Origin: JADIYM01 sp964641945
GTDB lineage: Bacteria > Acidobacteriota > Blastocatellia > UBA7656 > JADIYM01
Direction of reading: 5' to 3'
Length of the DNA: 30,992 nucleotides
Assembly (NCBI GenBank): GCA_964641945.1
Contig: CAZXLQ010000015.1
Location: 1 to 30,992, forward strand
Positions within the stretch are counted from its first letter, which is position 1. The number at the start of each line of letters is the position of its first letter. The notes below the pieces were generated by a model. It made no database searches and was not told where the DNA came from. It worked only from the letters and a program-made list of their open reading frames with translations. Shown here in pieces: positions 1-7,651 of the stretch. The translations under genes were made by a program, and so were the position numbers.

Positions 1-267
1 TACCGCTCGCGGCTCAAAGAACGGAGGCCGCCCGCAACATGTACTACCAGGCAGGACGCTCCGCCCGTTCCCGTTCCCGTTCCTCGAGCCGCGAGCTGTA
101 GCGAGCGGCCCACGGACGGTGCCTGAGACCGCGGACTCGTCTTTGCGGCAGGACGGAAGCGATCGGAACCGTTCGACCGTCCGTGGGACGCTCGCTGCCG
201 CTCGCGGCATCTGACGACTCTTGAGTTTCCCGTCGGTTTGAAGCTACGTTGCGCGGGGAGGGAGGCG
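1..267. other. Leading intergenic region with repeat copies
   Basis: No convincing gene is visible here. The stretch contains a long imperfect inverted repeat (entered separately), a partial copy of the same GC-rich repeat at 1-12, and a short run of CGTTCC-type hexamers at about 65-83. A poor promoter-like pair (TTGAGT at 221-226, TACGTT at 245-250) lies before the first gene, but the match is too weak to call. Confidence 0.6.
89..207. repeat. 32-bp imperfect inverted repeat, 55-nt loop
   Basis: The arms are 89-120 and 176-207, and 29 of 32 positions are complementary. The outer part of each arm is a copy, in opposite orientation, of the repeat CCGCGAGCGGYAGCGAGCGG that recurs upstream of murG and murC. 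The inner part (CCACGGACGGT / ACCGTCCGTGG) is not seen elsewhere in the window. It could fold into a long hairpin, but no T-tract follows, so an intrinsic terminator is not supported. Confidence 0.8.
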
Positions 268-672
268 ATGGCGTACCGACTCGAAGGTGCAACGACCTTG
301 CTCGAGGTCTTCGACATGCCGACGTCCATCCGTTTCTACCGGGATGTGCTCGGCTTTGAAGTCGTCATGTCATCCGGTGAAGGCGACGACGTCGGCTGGG
401 CGCTGCTTCGGCGCGACGACGCCGAGATCATGCTCAACACGGCCTACGAGACTAACGACGAACGTCCGCAAGGTCCCGATCCCGCACGCCAGGCGGCACA
501 CGCCGACACGACGATCTTCTTCGGCTGCCGCGACGTCGACGGGGTCTATCGCGATCTCCTCGCGCACGGTATCGAGCTCGACGGACCGGTCGTTCGCGAC
601 TACGGAATGAAGCAGCTTTCGCTCAGTGATCCGGACGGTTACGGCATCTGCTTTCAGTGGACTGCCTCGTGA
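268..672 (+). CDS. VOC superfamily (glyoxalase/bleomycin resistance-like) protein
   Basis: A 134-residue single vicinal-oxygen-chelate module. The N-terminal half has the typical helix pattern SIRFYRDVLGFEVV (about residues 20-33), and the C-terminal half ends in the family signature SDPDGYGICFQW. The usual first metal-ligand His is not evident in the opening strand (TTLLEVFDM), so it may be a binding protein rather than a metalloenzyme; its substrate cannot be told. I chose the ATG at 268 over an in-frame TTG at 238 because a purine-rich GGGGAGGGAGG tract sits just upstream. Its stop overlaps the GTG start of the next gene (GTGA), implying translational coupling. Confidence 0.85.
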   Translation: MAYRLEGATTLLEVFDMPTSIRFYRDVLGFEVVMSSGEGDDVGWALLRRDDAEIMLNTAYETNDERPQGPDPARQAAHADTTIFFGCRDVDGVYRDLLAHGIELDGPVVRDYGMKQLSLSDPDGYGICFQWTAS

Positions 673-1052
673 CGGCACTTCGACACGCACGGCGGAAGCT
701 GGCGCTGGGCGTGAGTCTTGCGCTCCTGGTGCTCGCCTCATCGCATTGCACCCTAATCAACCCGAAGATCAAGGTCACTGTCACGAACTCGCAGGAGGAG
801 CTCATGCACGACGTGACCGTCACCGTGACGGGAGCGCATTACGAGCTCGGAGACATCGTGGCGGAAGCGTCCAAGAGCGTCGTCGTCGAACCGACCGGTG
901 AATCGGACGCCGTCATCAGGTATCGCGAGGCCGATGGACGGGTCGTCGAAATCGAGGCAGGCGCGTACATGGAGCCCGGCTACAATGGCACGATCGCGCT
1001 GACGGTCTATCCCGGTGGAGATTCCAGGCTCGATGTGCGCGTGAGGCCGTGA
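669..1052 (+). CDS. Small secreted or lipoprotein-like beta-rich protein
   Basis: A 127-residue protein starting at a GTG that overlaps the preceding stop (GTGA, 669-672). A basic start (RHARRK) is followed by a hydrophobic stretch (LALGVSLALLVLASSHC), which looks like a signal peptide. A Cys sits where a lipobox Cys would be, but His at -1 is atypical, so lipidation is doubtful. The rest alternates beta strands with Gly/Pro turns (for example HDVTVTVTGAHYELGDI and EPGYNGTIALTVYPGG) and suggests one Ig-like or cystatin-like domain. I do not recognise the family. Coupling to the VOC gene suggests co-expression. An in-frame GTG at 657 is a possible but less likely start. Confidence 0.65.
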   Translation: MTALRHARRKLALGVSLALLVLASSHCTLINPKIKVTVTNSQEELMHDVTVTVTGAHYELGDIVAEASKSVVVEPTGESDAVIRYREADGRVVEIEAGAYMEPGYNGTIALTVYPGGDSRLDVRVRP

Positions 1053-1081
1053 TCTCCTGAAACGTAGGCAAGCGGATCGGG

Positions 1082-1108
1082 CGGATCCGAACGATTGAAC
1101 CGGATCCG
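1082..1108. repeat. Two CGGATCCG palindromes, 19 bp apart
   Basis: Perfect 8-bp palindromes occupy 1082-1089 and 1101-1108, just ahead of the GTG start of the ankyrin gene. They could bind a dimeric regulator at two sites or pair with each other as a small hairpin near the ribosome binding site. They may also be chance in GC-rich sequence. Confidence 0.4.
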
Positions 1109-1120
1109 AGGTGAAAGGCC

Positions 1121-1873
1121 GTGAACGATCGAGAGCGGAAGTTGATGGTTGCGTTCGAGACGCACGATGTTGATGGCATCCGGGAGATGCTCGACGCCGG
1201 GGTCGATCCGGTCGCGCCAATTGACGGTAAGCTGCCGATCGACTGGCTGACGGAGATGTACTTTCGGTCGGACCGGTTTCCGTCGTGCCTGCGGCTTATG
1301 CTCGAGCGCGGGGTACGACTTGCCGATCCGGACGCCGAAGCGGTGTTGCTCGATGACGCCGACGCGGTTCGCGCCAACCCGGCGCTCGCCTCGCATCGGA
1401 CGACGATGGTCTCCTGCTTCACCCCGCTCGTCGACGTGACACTGCTGCACGTGGCGGCGGAGTACGGCAACCTGGGTGCCGCACGTGCCCTCATCGAGAG
1501 TGGCGCGGAAGTGAACGCGAGGGCCGGCGCGGATGCCGACGGGCTTGGTGGACACACGCCGATCTTCCATACCGTCAATTCGTGGGCAAATCGTTCGCGA
1601 CCGCTGCTGGAGCTCCTGCTCGAAGCGGGAGCGGTGACGGACGTTCGTGTTGCGGGCCTGACCTGGGGGAAGGGCTTCGACTGGGAGACCACGCTCTTCG
1701 ACCTCACGCCGGTTTCGTATTGCCAGTTCGGGTTGCTGCCGCAGATGCACCGGGCCGAAGCCGACATCATCGCGAACGTGAGGCTCCTGCTCGAGGCCGC
1801 CGGCCGTACCGTTCCTTCGATGGAGAACGTGCCGAACAGGTACCTTCAGCCAAAGAGCACGACGGACCGGTAG
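1121..1873 (+). CDS. Ankyrin-repeat protein
   Basis: A 250-residue protein, likely cytoplasmic because no signal or membrane segment is seen. Ankyrin-type helices are visible near residues 6-32 (VDGIREMLDAGVDP) and 107-132 (TLLHVAAEYGNLGAARALIE, then SGAEVNAR), with a further TPIFHTV...LLELLLEAGA unit near 146-172. The C-terminal part (WGKGFDWETTLFDLTPVSYCQFGLLPQ, ending VPNRYLQPK) is not ankyrin and looks like a conserved tail. Ankyrin proteins mediate protein-protein contacts; no partner is indicated. The GTG start is preceded by GAGGTGAAAGG. Two CGGATCCG palindromes lie just upstream. Confidence 0.85.
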   Translation: MNDRERKLMVAFETHDVDGIREMLDAGVDPVAPIDGKLPIDWLTEMYFRSDRFPSCLRLMLERGVRLADPDAEAVLLDDADAVRANPALASHRTTMVSCFTPLVDVTLLHVAAEYGNLGAARALIESGAEVNARAGADADGLGGHTPIFHTVNSWANRSRPLLELLLEAGAVTDVRVAGLTWGKGFDWETTLFDLTPVSYCQFGLLPQMHRAEADIIANVRLLLEAAGRTVPSMENVPNRYLQPKSTTDR

Positions 1874-1884
1874 CGGGTCAGTCC

Positions 1885-1952
1885 GACTTTGCGCCTTTGC
1901 GTCTTCCTCTGCGCCTTTGCGAGAACTTCTTCGACGGCCTGAAGAGTTTCTC
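1885..1952 (+). repeat. CTTTGCG/TCTGCG palindromic repeat, copy 1
   Basis: A run of CTTTGCG/CTCTGCG-type heptads leads into GAGAACTTCTTC (1921-1932), which is complementary at 10 of 12 positions to GAAGAGTTTCTC (1941-1952). The reverse complement of 10158-10208 aligns along most of the first 48 bases. It belongs to the same loose family as the copies near 19745 and 21763. Confidence 0.75.
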
Positions 1953-2127
1953 GAATGCGGACTCTGATCCGGTCAGGCTCATTGCATCGGATCTTTACTG
2001 ACCCACGTTCAGTGTTAATTATCCAATTTTGTTATTTACGGCAGCAGTTTACGCGCATTCGTCCATACTCGATCTGAGGCACCCCTATGCAGGTATAAGT
2101 TTCTGTTGCACAACGCCGTTTTTTCGC

Positions 2128-2156
2128 TTGACAGGTATAGGGTCTCGGAGTAATGT
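2128..2156 (+). promoter_or_regulatory. Candidate sigma-70 promoter upstream of rsmH
   Basis: A perfect -35 TTGACA (2128-2133) is followed after 17 bp by TAATGT (2151-2156), a weak -10 (3 of 6). It lies in the AT-richer patch about 415 bp before the rsmH start and is the best promoter-like pair I could find there. The long leader makes it uncertain. Confidence 0.35.
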
Positions 2157-2571
2157 CTGCCGCACGTGGAGCAACGTCGAGCGAAGTCGATTCGCTTGTA
2201 GCGATTAGGGGCAGCAACTAAAGTCTTACTTGAGGTCGTCGGTTGAGTTCTTCCACCCGGGAGGGTCGCCGATTTGCGTCTCGAGGGTCTGATCGGAAGT
2301 CCGATTGCGAACCTCGGGTCTGTAAAGGAACGGTTCGAGGACGTTCCCGATCCCGGACGCTTGCCGAATCGTGACAGGTACATCGGCGAATCAGGCATCA
2401 CGGATCCTTCGGTAACGGACATTCTTCGCATGGACAGGGTAGCGAACTGGATACGCGCGAACCGCTCGTGAGCGGCAAGCCCCTGCGAAACCGCTCTTTC
2501 CGGAGCATTCGGGCCGCGAACGCGGCCGACCGATTTTTGACACGCTTAACGATCCAGTTGGGAGTCTGATC

Positions 2572-3549
2572 GTGGACGCCGCCGAGCGACACGTTCCGGT
2601 TCTGCTCGCCGAAGTGCTCGATTACCTCGAGCCGGCGCGCGGCGGACTCTACGTCGATTGCACTCTCGGAATGGGTGGGCACACCGAGGCGTTGCTCGAC
2701 GCCAGCCCGTCGGTTGTCGTGATCGGGATGGATCGCGATGCCGAGAGCCTGAAACTCGCCCGGGAACGGCTCAGCCGTTTCGGCGACCGGTTCACGGCCG
2801 TTCACGCTGACTACCGCGGCATCGCCGAGGTCCTTCGCGAACGGGCGCCCGGCCGGGGGGCGACCGGCGTCCTCGCGGACCTCGGCGTTTCGAGCCACCA
2901 GCTCAACGAGGCCGAACGGGGGTTCGCTTTTTCGAAAGAGGCTCCGCTCGACATGCGGATGGACCGGTCAACCGGTGACACGGCCGCCGACCTCGTCGCC
3001 CAGCTCGACGAAGAAGAGCTCGCCCATATCATTTATATATATGGGGAGGAGACGCGGTCCCGCCGAATCGCCCGCGCCATCTGCCGGGAGCGGCAGCGCG
3101 AACCCATCGCGACCACGACACGGCTCGCCGAGATCGTCGCACGCGCCTCCGGAATCCCGCGCCACAAGCAGCGCATCCATCCGGCAACGAAGACCTTCCA
3201 GGCACTTCGAATTGCCGTGAACTCGGAACTGGACAAATTGGACCACTTCCTGCGCGACGCGGTCGACGTGCTCGCGCCGGGGGGCCGGCTGGCGGTGATC
3301 GCCTTCCACTCGCTCGAAGATCGGATCGTCAAGCAGACATTCAAAGCTCTTTCAGGTCACTGCTCGTGTCCGCCGGGACTGCCGGTTTGCGGATGTGGTG
3401 CCGTTCGGCGGGTAACCCTCCTGACCCGCCGCCCGGTCGTTCCGACGGAACACGAGATTTCGGTCAATCCCAGGTCGCGCAGCGCGAAGCTGCGGGTTGC
3501 CGAACGCTTCGACAACAAGACAACTACAACGGTCGACGACTTCCGATGA
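2572..3549 (+). CDS. rsmH: 16S rRNA (cytosine1402-N4)-methyltransferase RsmH (MraW)
   Basis: A 325-residue SAM-dependent enzyme that methylates N4 of C1402 in the ribosomal decoding centre; it is commonly the first or second gene of dcw clusters. Visible signatures are HVPVLLAEVL at residues 7-16, the SAM loop YVDCTLGMGGHTEALL at 27-42, GMDRD near 53, the IYGEE segment, the conserved IAFHSLEDRIVK stretch, and the C-terminal NPRSRSAKLRVAER. Length is normal for the family. The GTG start is preceded by GGAG at 2561-2564 with 7-nt spacing. The stop overlaps the next start (ATGA, 3546-3549). mraZ is missing upstream. Confidence 0.97.
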   Translation: MDAAERHVPVLLAEVLDYLEPARGGLYVDCTLGMGGHTEALLDASPSVVVIGMDRDAESLKLARERLSRFGDRFTAVHADYRGIAEVLRERAPGRGATGVLADLGVSSHQLNEAERGFAFSKEAPLDMRMDRSTGDTAADLVAQLDEEELAHIIYIYGEETRSRRIARAICRERQREPIATTTRLAEIVARASGIPRHKQRIHPATKTFQALRIAVNSELDKLDHFLRDAVDVLAPGGRLAVIAFHSLEDRIVKQTFKALSGHCSCPPGLPVCGCGAVRRVTLLTRRPVVPTEHEISVNPRSRSAKLRVAERFDNKTTTTVDDFR

Positions 3550-3926
3550 CGCAGCCCTACATCTACAACAAGCGAATCCGCAACGCTCCGATCCGACGCC
3601 GGCTCGACCGCCGCTTCGTGTCGTGGGTGATGATCAGTGCGACCATCGGGACCTTCGTCGCATCGGGATTCGTCTTCAGCGCCCGGTGTCACTTCGAGGC
3701 AGTCGCCCTCGGATACGAAACACAGCAGAAGCGCGTCCTCATCGAGGAACACGAGAAAGAGCGCCGCCAGCTCGAGCACGAGCGATCGAAGGCCCTGTCG
3801 CCCGAGGAGCTCGAACAGCGTGCCCGCAAGATCGGCCTGAGAGCGCCGGAACTCAGACAGTTCGAACCGGCAGACACGACGACGGCCGCCGTTCGAAGCC
3901 GGCCCGCCGGCCAGAGGATCAGATGA
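3546..3926 (+). CDS. ftsL: FtsL-like cell division protein
   Basis: A 126-residue bitopic protein recognised by position and topology: a basic N-terminal tail (residues 1-24), one membrane helix (about 26-46), then a strongly charged coiled-coil segment (about 52-97, ETQQKRVLIEEHEKERRQLE) ending in the FtsL/DivIC-like ARKIGLRAPE. FtsL joins FtsQ and FtsB to link divisome assembly to FtsW-FtsI activation at the septum. Sequence conservation in this family is low, so the call rests on topology and location between rsmH and ftsI. The start overlaps the rsmH stop (ATGA) and its stop overlaps the ftsI start (ATGA). Confidence 0.85.
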   Translation: MTQPYIYNKRIRNAPIRRRLDRRFVSWVMISATIGTFVASGFVFSARCHFEAVALGYETQQKRVLIEEHEKERRQLEHERSKALSPEELEQRARKIGLRAPELRQFEPADTTTAAVRSRPAGQRIR

Positions 3927-5914
3927 AAGCCCGCCCCCTCACAACCCAGGAGCGCCTGACCGTCATCGCGGCGGTGCTGCTCATCTGGGGAGTCGGCATC
4001 GGGGCGCGCCTCGCGCACCTCCAGGTCGTGGATCACACGTGGTACGTCGACCGCGCGATCCGTCAGCAGGAGCGCACCGTCGAAGTCTCGGCCACGCGCG
4101 GACGCATTCTCGATGCAAACGGCCGCGAACTGGCTCGCTCGATCGAAGCGCGCTCGGTCTACGCGACCGTCAGCGAGATCAAGGACCCTGCGAGCACCGC
4201 ACGCCGCCTTGCGGCATTGCTCGAAGTCGACGAGAAGACACTGCTCGATCGCCTGACATCGGACCGCGACTTCGTCTGCCTCAAGCGAAAACTCGACATC
4301 GAGGCCGCCGAAAAGGTCGCGGCACTCGAAATCGACGGCATCGATTTCGTCACCGAGAACAAGCGCGTCTATCCGAAGGGCGAGCTCGCCTCGCACGTCC
4401 TCGGATTCTGCGGGGTGGACGAAAACGGACTCAGCGGGCTCGAACTGACGTTCGACGAGGCGATGCGCGGGCAGAACGGACGCGTCGTCCTCGCCACCGA
4501 CGCCCGACGCAAGATCTACGATTCGGCAGAGATCGCTCCGACGCCCGGTGGCGACCTGCACCTGACGATCGACGAGGTCGCGCAGTACCGCGTAGAGCAG
4601 GCGCTCGCGAAAGGCGTGCGCGAATCGGGCGCGAACTGGGGCATCGCCATCGTCATCCGGCCGCGGACGGGCGAGGTCGTCGCGATGGCGAACTACCCGA
4701 CCTTCGACGCGAACGCGTTCGGCAAGACGTCGGGTGAAGTCAGGCGCAACCGCGCCGTCGAAGCCGTCTTCGAACCCGGTTCAGTATTCAAGATCGTTCC
4801 GTTCTCGGGATGCATCGAGGACGGCCTCATCGCTCCGACGACGATGGTCGACTGCCAGTACGGGCAGATCAACGTGAGCGGCCGCATCGTCCACGACACG
4901 CCGTACGGCGTGCTGAAGGCATCGGACGCCCTCGCGTACAGCTCGAACGTGGCGGCGATCAAGATGGGGCAGAAGCTCGGGAACCTCCGGCTCTACGACT
5001 ACATCAGGAACTACGGCTTCGGCCGCAAGACCGGGATCGAGCTGCCAGGAGAGTCGTCCGGACTCGTCCAGCCCGTCGAGCAGTGGCAGCCGACGACGAT
5101 CGGATCGATTCCGATGGGGCACGAGATCGGCGTGACGGCGCTGCAGGAAGTTGCGGCGGTCGCCGCTCTCGCGAACGGCGGAGAGTGGGTGCAGCCGCAC
5201 CTCGTGTCGCGCGTCGTGGCGCCCGACGGAATCATCACCCGGGCGGCGGCACCGGATCGACGGCGCGTCGTGAGCCCCGAAACGGCGCGGATGATGACGG
5301 GAATGCTCGAGGGCGTCGTGATCAAGGGCACGGCGAAACACGCGGGACTCGGCGAATTGAGCGCCGCCGGCAAGACCGGCACCTCCCAGAAGATCGATCC
5401 GCGGACGAAGACCTACTCGCATTCGAAGTACGTTGCGTCGTTCTGCGGATACGCCCCGGCCGAGAATCCGGAGCTCGCCTGTATCGTCGTGCTCGACGAG
5501 CCGAAGAACGGCGGCCACACGGGCGGCGCCGCGGCGGCACCGATCTTCGGGCGAATCCTCGAAGAATTGTTCAGCGACTACGCCATTCCGACGAACTCCG
5601 CGCCGGTCGAGATCGCCTCGGCGAACCCGTCGCGCGCCGGAGGCACACAGCTCGCGGCAGTCGAGTCGGTCCCGCCGGCAGCTCCGCCGGCGCCGGTAGC
5701 CCCGGAAATCGCCGTTGTCGAAGCGAAGCCCGGAACCCGAGGCGTCATCGTCCCTGACCTGGCCGGAAAGGGACTGCGGTCCGCGCTCCAGATTGGCGCC
5801 GATTCGGGCCTTCTTATCGAAGCGAACGGCTCAGGCATCGTTCGAAAACAGTCACCTCAGGCCGGTGCGGTGGTCGCGCCGGGGACGGTCCTGACCGTCG
5901 AACTGAAACGCTAA
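3923..5914 (+). CDS. ftsI: FtsI/PBP3 septal peptidoglycan transpeptidase with C-terminal PASTA
   Basis: A 663-residue class B penicillin-binding protein that crosslinks septal peptidoglycan in the periplasm. It has one N-terminal membrane anchor (about residues 11-33), a PBP dimer domain (RGRILDANGREL near 59-70), and a transpeptidase domain with all three active-site motifs: SVFK with nucleophile Ser287, SSN at 340-342, and KTGT at 484-487. After an Ala/Pro-rich linker (about 565-605) comes one PASTA domain (608-663). PASTA-tailed class B enzymes are best known from Gram-positives, SpoVD/PBP2x and some other phyla. The ATG start lies in the ATGA overlap with ftsL. Confidence 0.97.
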   Translation: MKARPLTTQERLTVIAAVLLIWGVGIGARLAHLQVVDHTWYVDRAIRQQERTVEVSATRGRILDANGRELARSIEARSVYATVSEIKDPASTARRLAALLEVDEKTLLDRLTSDRDFVCLKRKLDIEAAEKVAALEIDGIDFVTENKRVYPKGELASHVLGFCGVDENGLSGLELTFDEAMRGQNGRVVLATDARRKIYDSAEIAPTPGGDLHLTIDEVAQYRVEQALAKGVRESGANWGIAIVIRPRTGEVVAMANYPTFDANAFGKTSGEVRRNRAVEAVFEPGSVFKIVPFSGCIEDGLIAPTTMVDCQYGQINVSGRIVHDTPYGVLKASDALAYSSNVAAIKMGQKLGNLRLYDYIRNYGFGRKTGIELPGESSGLVQPVEQWQPTTIGSIPMGHEIGVTALQEVAAVAALANGGEWVQPHLVSRVVAPDGIITRAAAPDRRRVVSPETARMMTGMLEGVVIKGTAKHAGLGELSAAGKTGTSQKIDPRTKTYSHSKYVASFCGYAPAENPELACIVVLDEPKNGGHTGGAAAAPIFGRILEELFSDYAIPTNSAPVEIASANPSRAGGTQLAAVESVPPAAPPAPVAPEIAVVEAKPGTRGVIVPDLAGKGLRSALQIGADSGLLIEANGSGIVRKQSPQAGAVVAPGTVLTVELKR

Positions 5915-6163
5915 TAGATTCTTGAATTCGCGGCTTCGGCCGCACCCGCATACTGCGCGGCTCGAGGGGCGGTCCCGTTCTCGCTCACGTCCGTAACCCC
6001 GAAGCTGAGGGGTCGCCTCCGAGCCGCGCGGTCGATATCGACAGCATGAAACAGCACGAGTACGGTCGCAAGTGCGCCGGCGCCACAAACGCCGGCCGCG
6101 GACACGACCCGTGTCGCAAGGGGCGCGAAGGCGCGCCACGGCTCGACGAAAGGGGGTTCGCCA
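5915..6163. other. ftsI-murE spacer with inverted repeat
   Basis: A 249-bp break in otherwise overlapping genes. GCGCGGCTCG (5955-5964) is complementary to CGAGCCGCGC (6020-6029), and inside it CCCC (5997-6000) can pair with GGGG (6009-6012). No T-tract follows, so this is not a standard terminator. A 44-codon plus-strand frame (6046-6180) runs into murE but has no good ribosome binding site. A minus-strand frame also spans the spacer but is not convincing. Confidence 0.55.
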
Positions 6164-7651
6164 ATGGCGAGGACGGTTGAGCAGATCGCGGAAGAACTAA
6201 AGGCCGACGCGTCCGGACCGCTCGAGGCCACCGTCAGCGACGTCACTCACGACTCGCGTCGCGCCGGACGCGGCGCGCTCTTCGTCGCCATCACCGGACT
6301 GCACCACGACGGCAACACGTTCGTCGACGCCGCCATGGAATCCGGCGCCGTTGGCGTGATCTCGGAGCAGCCCGCCCCCGAGGGCTTCACCGGCGCGTGG
6401 CTGCGCGTCGACGATGCGCGCCGCGCGCTGCCGCGCGCCGCCGCGATCGTCTTCGGCCGTCCGTCCGAGTGGCTGCGGCTCGTCGGTATCACCGGCACGA
6501 ACGGAAAGACGACGACCGCATACCTCGTCGACCGTATTGTGCGCGAGGCAGAGGACATCTCGGCCCTGCTCGGCACGGTCACCTACACCGTCGGCAGGCG
6601 GAAGATCAAGGCCGACCGCACGACGCCCGAGGCAGCCGACATCCAGCGCCTCCTGCGCGAAGCCATCAACGAAGGATGCTCGACGGCGGTAATGGAAGCG
6701 TCGTCGCACGCCATCGACCTCGGACGCGTCGACGGGCTTCGGTTCGAAGTCGCCGTCTTCACCAACCTCACCCAAGACCACCTCGATTATCACGGAACGA
6801 TGGAAGAGTACTTCGCCGTGAAGCGAAGGCTCTTCGAAGGCGGCACCGGCTCGCGACCCCGTTGGGCGATCATCAACGCCGACGACGAGTTCGGGCGGCG
6901 CCTCGCCTCCGAGCACGACGGTCCGATGCTGCGCTTCGGCTTCGATCGATCGTCGGATGTACGGGCAGAGTCGTTCGAGCTTTCGCTCGACGGATTGCAC
7001 CTCGAGCTCGCGACGCCGCTCGGTCCGATGACGCTCAACTCGCCGCTTATCGGCAAGCCCTACGTCTACAACCTAATGGCCGCGACGAGCACGGCGCTCG
7101 CGCTCGGCTTCTCGCTCGAGACGATCTGCAAGGCACTGATGCACTGCTCGGGCGCACCTGGACGATTCGAGACGATCGCTAACACGGGCGGATTCGCCGT
7201 GGTGGTCGACTATGCACATTCACCCGACGCCGTGACGAAGGTGCTCGAGACGGCGCGCGAAGTGACGAAGGGCCGTGTCATCTGCGTATTCGGCTGTGGT
7301 GGGGACCGCGACCGGACGAAGCGAGCGCCAATGGGAGAGGCCGCCGGCGCAGGCTGCGATCTCGCCATCGTGACCTCCGACAATCCGCGCAGCGAAGATC
7401 CCGCCCAGATCATTGTCGACGCCGAGGTCGGACTGAAAGCCGCAGGGAGGCCGTACCTCGCAATCGCCGACCGCCGCGAAGCAATTTTCCGCGCCATAGA
7501 CGAAGCCGTTGCGGGCGACATCGTCGTCATTGCCGGCAAGGGTCACGAGGACTACCAGATCTTCGCCGACCGTACGATCCACTTCGACGACCGCGAGGTC
7601 GCCCGTGAGGCTCTCGAGGCGCGCGGGCTCGGCATGGGAGCGATTCGATGA
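6164..7651 (+). CDS. murE: UDP-MurNAc-tripeptide synthetase, meso-DAP type (MurE)
   Basis: A 495-residue Mur ligase that adds the third stem-peptide residue in the cytoplasm. The three-domain layout is clear: an N-terminal UDP-binding domain (HDSRRAGRGALFVAI), the ATP-binding loop GTNGKTTT at 111-118, the catalytic SSHAIDLGRV and TQDHLDYHG segments, the lysine-bearing YFAVKRRLF, and a C-terminal domain with DNPR at 406-409. DNPR is the accepted signature for meso-diaminopimelate rather than lysine, so the wall should be of the meso-DAP type. The start is supported by AGGGGG at 6151-6156, 7 nt upstream. The stop overlaps murF (ATGA). Confidence 0.97.
   Translation: MARTVEQIAEELKADASGPLEATVSDVTHDSRRAGRGALFVAITGLHHDGNTFVDAAMESGAVGVISEQPAPEGFTGAWLRVDDARRALPRAAAIVFGRPSEWLRLVGITGTNGKTTTAYLVDRIVREAEDISALLGTVTYTVGRRKIKADRTTPEAADIQRLLREAINEGCSTAVMEASSHAIDLGRVDGLRFEVAVFTNLTQDHLDYHGTMEEYFAVKRRLFEGGTGSRPRWAIINADDEFGRRLASEHDGPMLRFGFDRSSDVRAESFELSLDGLHLELATPLGPMTLNSPLIGKPYVYNLMAATSTALALGFSLETICKALMHCSGAPGRFETIANTGGFAVVVDYAHSPDAVTKVLETAREVTKGRVICVFGCGGDRDRTKRAPMGEAAGAGCDLAIVTSDNPRSEDPAQIIVDAEVGLKAAGRPYLAIADRREAIFRAIDEAVAGDIVVIAGKGHEDYQIFADRTIHFDDREVAREALEARGLGMGAIR

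Larger units (their letters stand above)
1874..2571. other. Long spacer before the dcw cluster
   Basis: 698 bp without a convincing gene. It holds a palindromic repeat copy (1885-1952), a patch of clearly lower GC (about 2005-2220), a promoter-like pair (2128-2156), and a short hairpin (AGCGAA...TTCGCT, 2174-2190). A 65-codon frame opening with TTG at 2274 and closing at 2471 exists, but it has no clear ribosome binding site or recognisable product. mraZ, which usually precedes rsmH, is not present in either strand. No tRNA-like T-loop or cloverleaf was seen. Confidence 0.6.

Noticed and set aside
2005..2220. Possible tRNA or structured RNA in the AT-rich patch
   Set aside because: No GTTCRA-type T-loop with flanking stems, no acceptor pairing, and no known RNA signature that I could recognise by eye.
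2274..2471. 65-codon frame starting at TTG before rsmH
   Set aside because: No ribosome binding site, no recognisable motif, and mixed codon choice; left as part of the spacer.
6046..6180. 44-codon plus-strand frame upstream of murE
   Set aside because: Composition is Arg/Gly-rich, no ribosome binding site, and it overlaps the murE start out of frame; too little to call a leader peptide.
5911..6246. Minus-strand 111-codon frame with a hydrophobic stretch across the ftsI-murE spacer
   Set aside because: It overlaps the murE start, lacks a clear ribosome binding site, and part of it comes from the inverted repeat. Membrane-like Ala/Val runs are easy to get from GC-rich antisense DNA.
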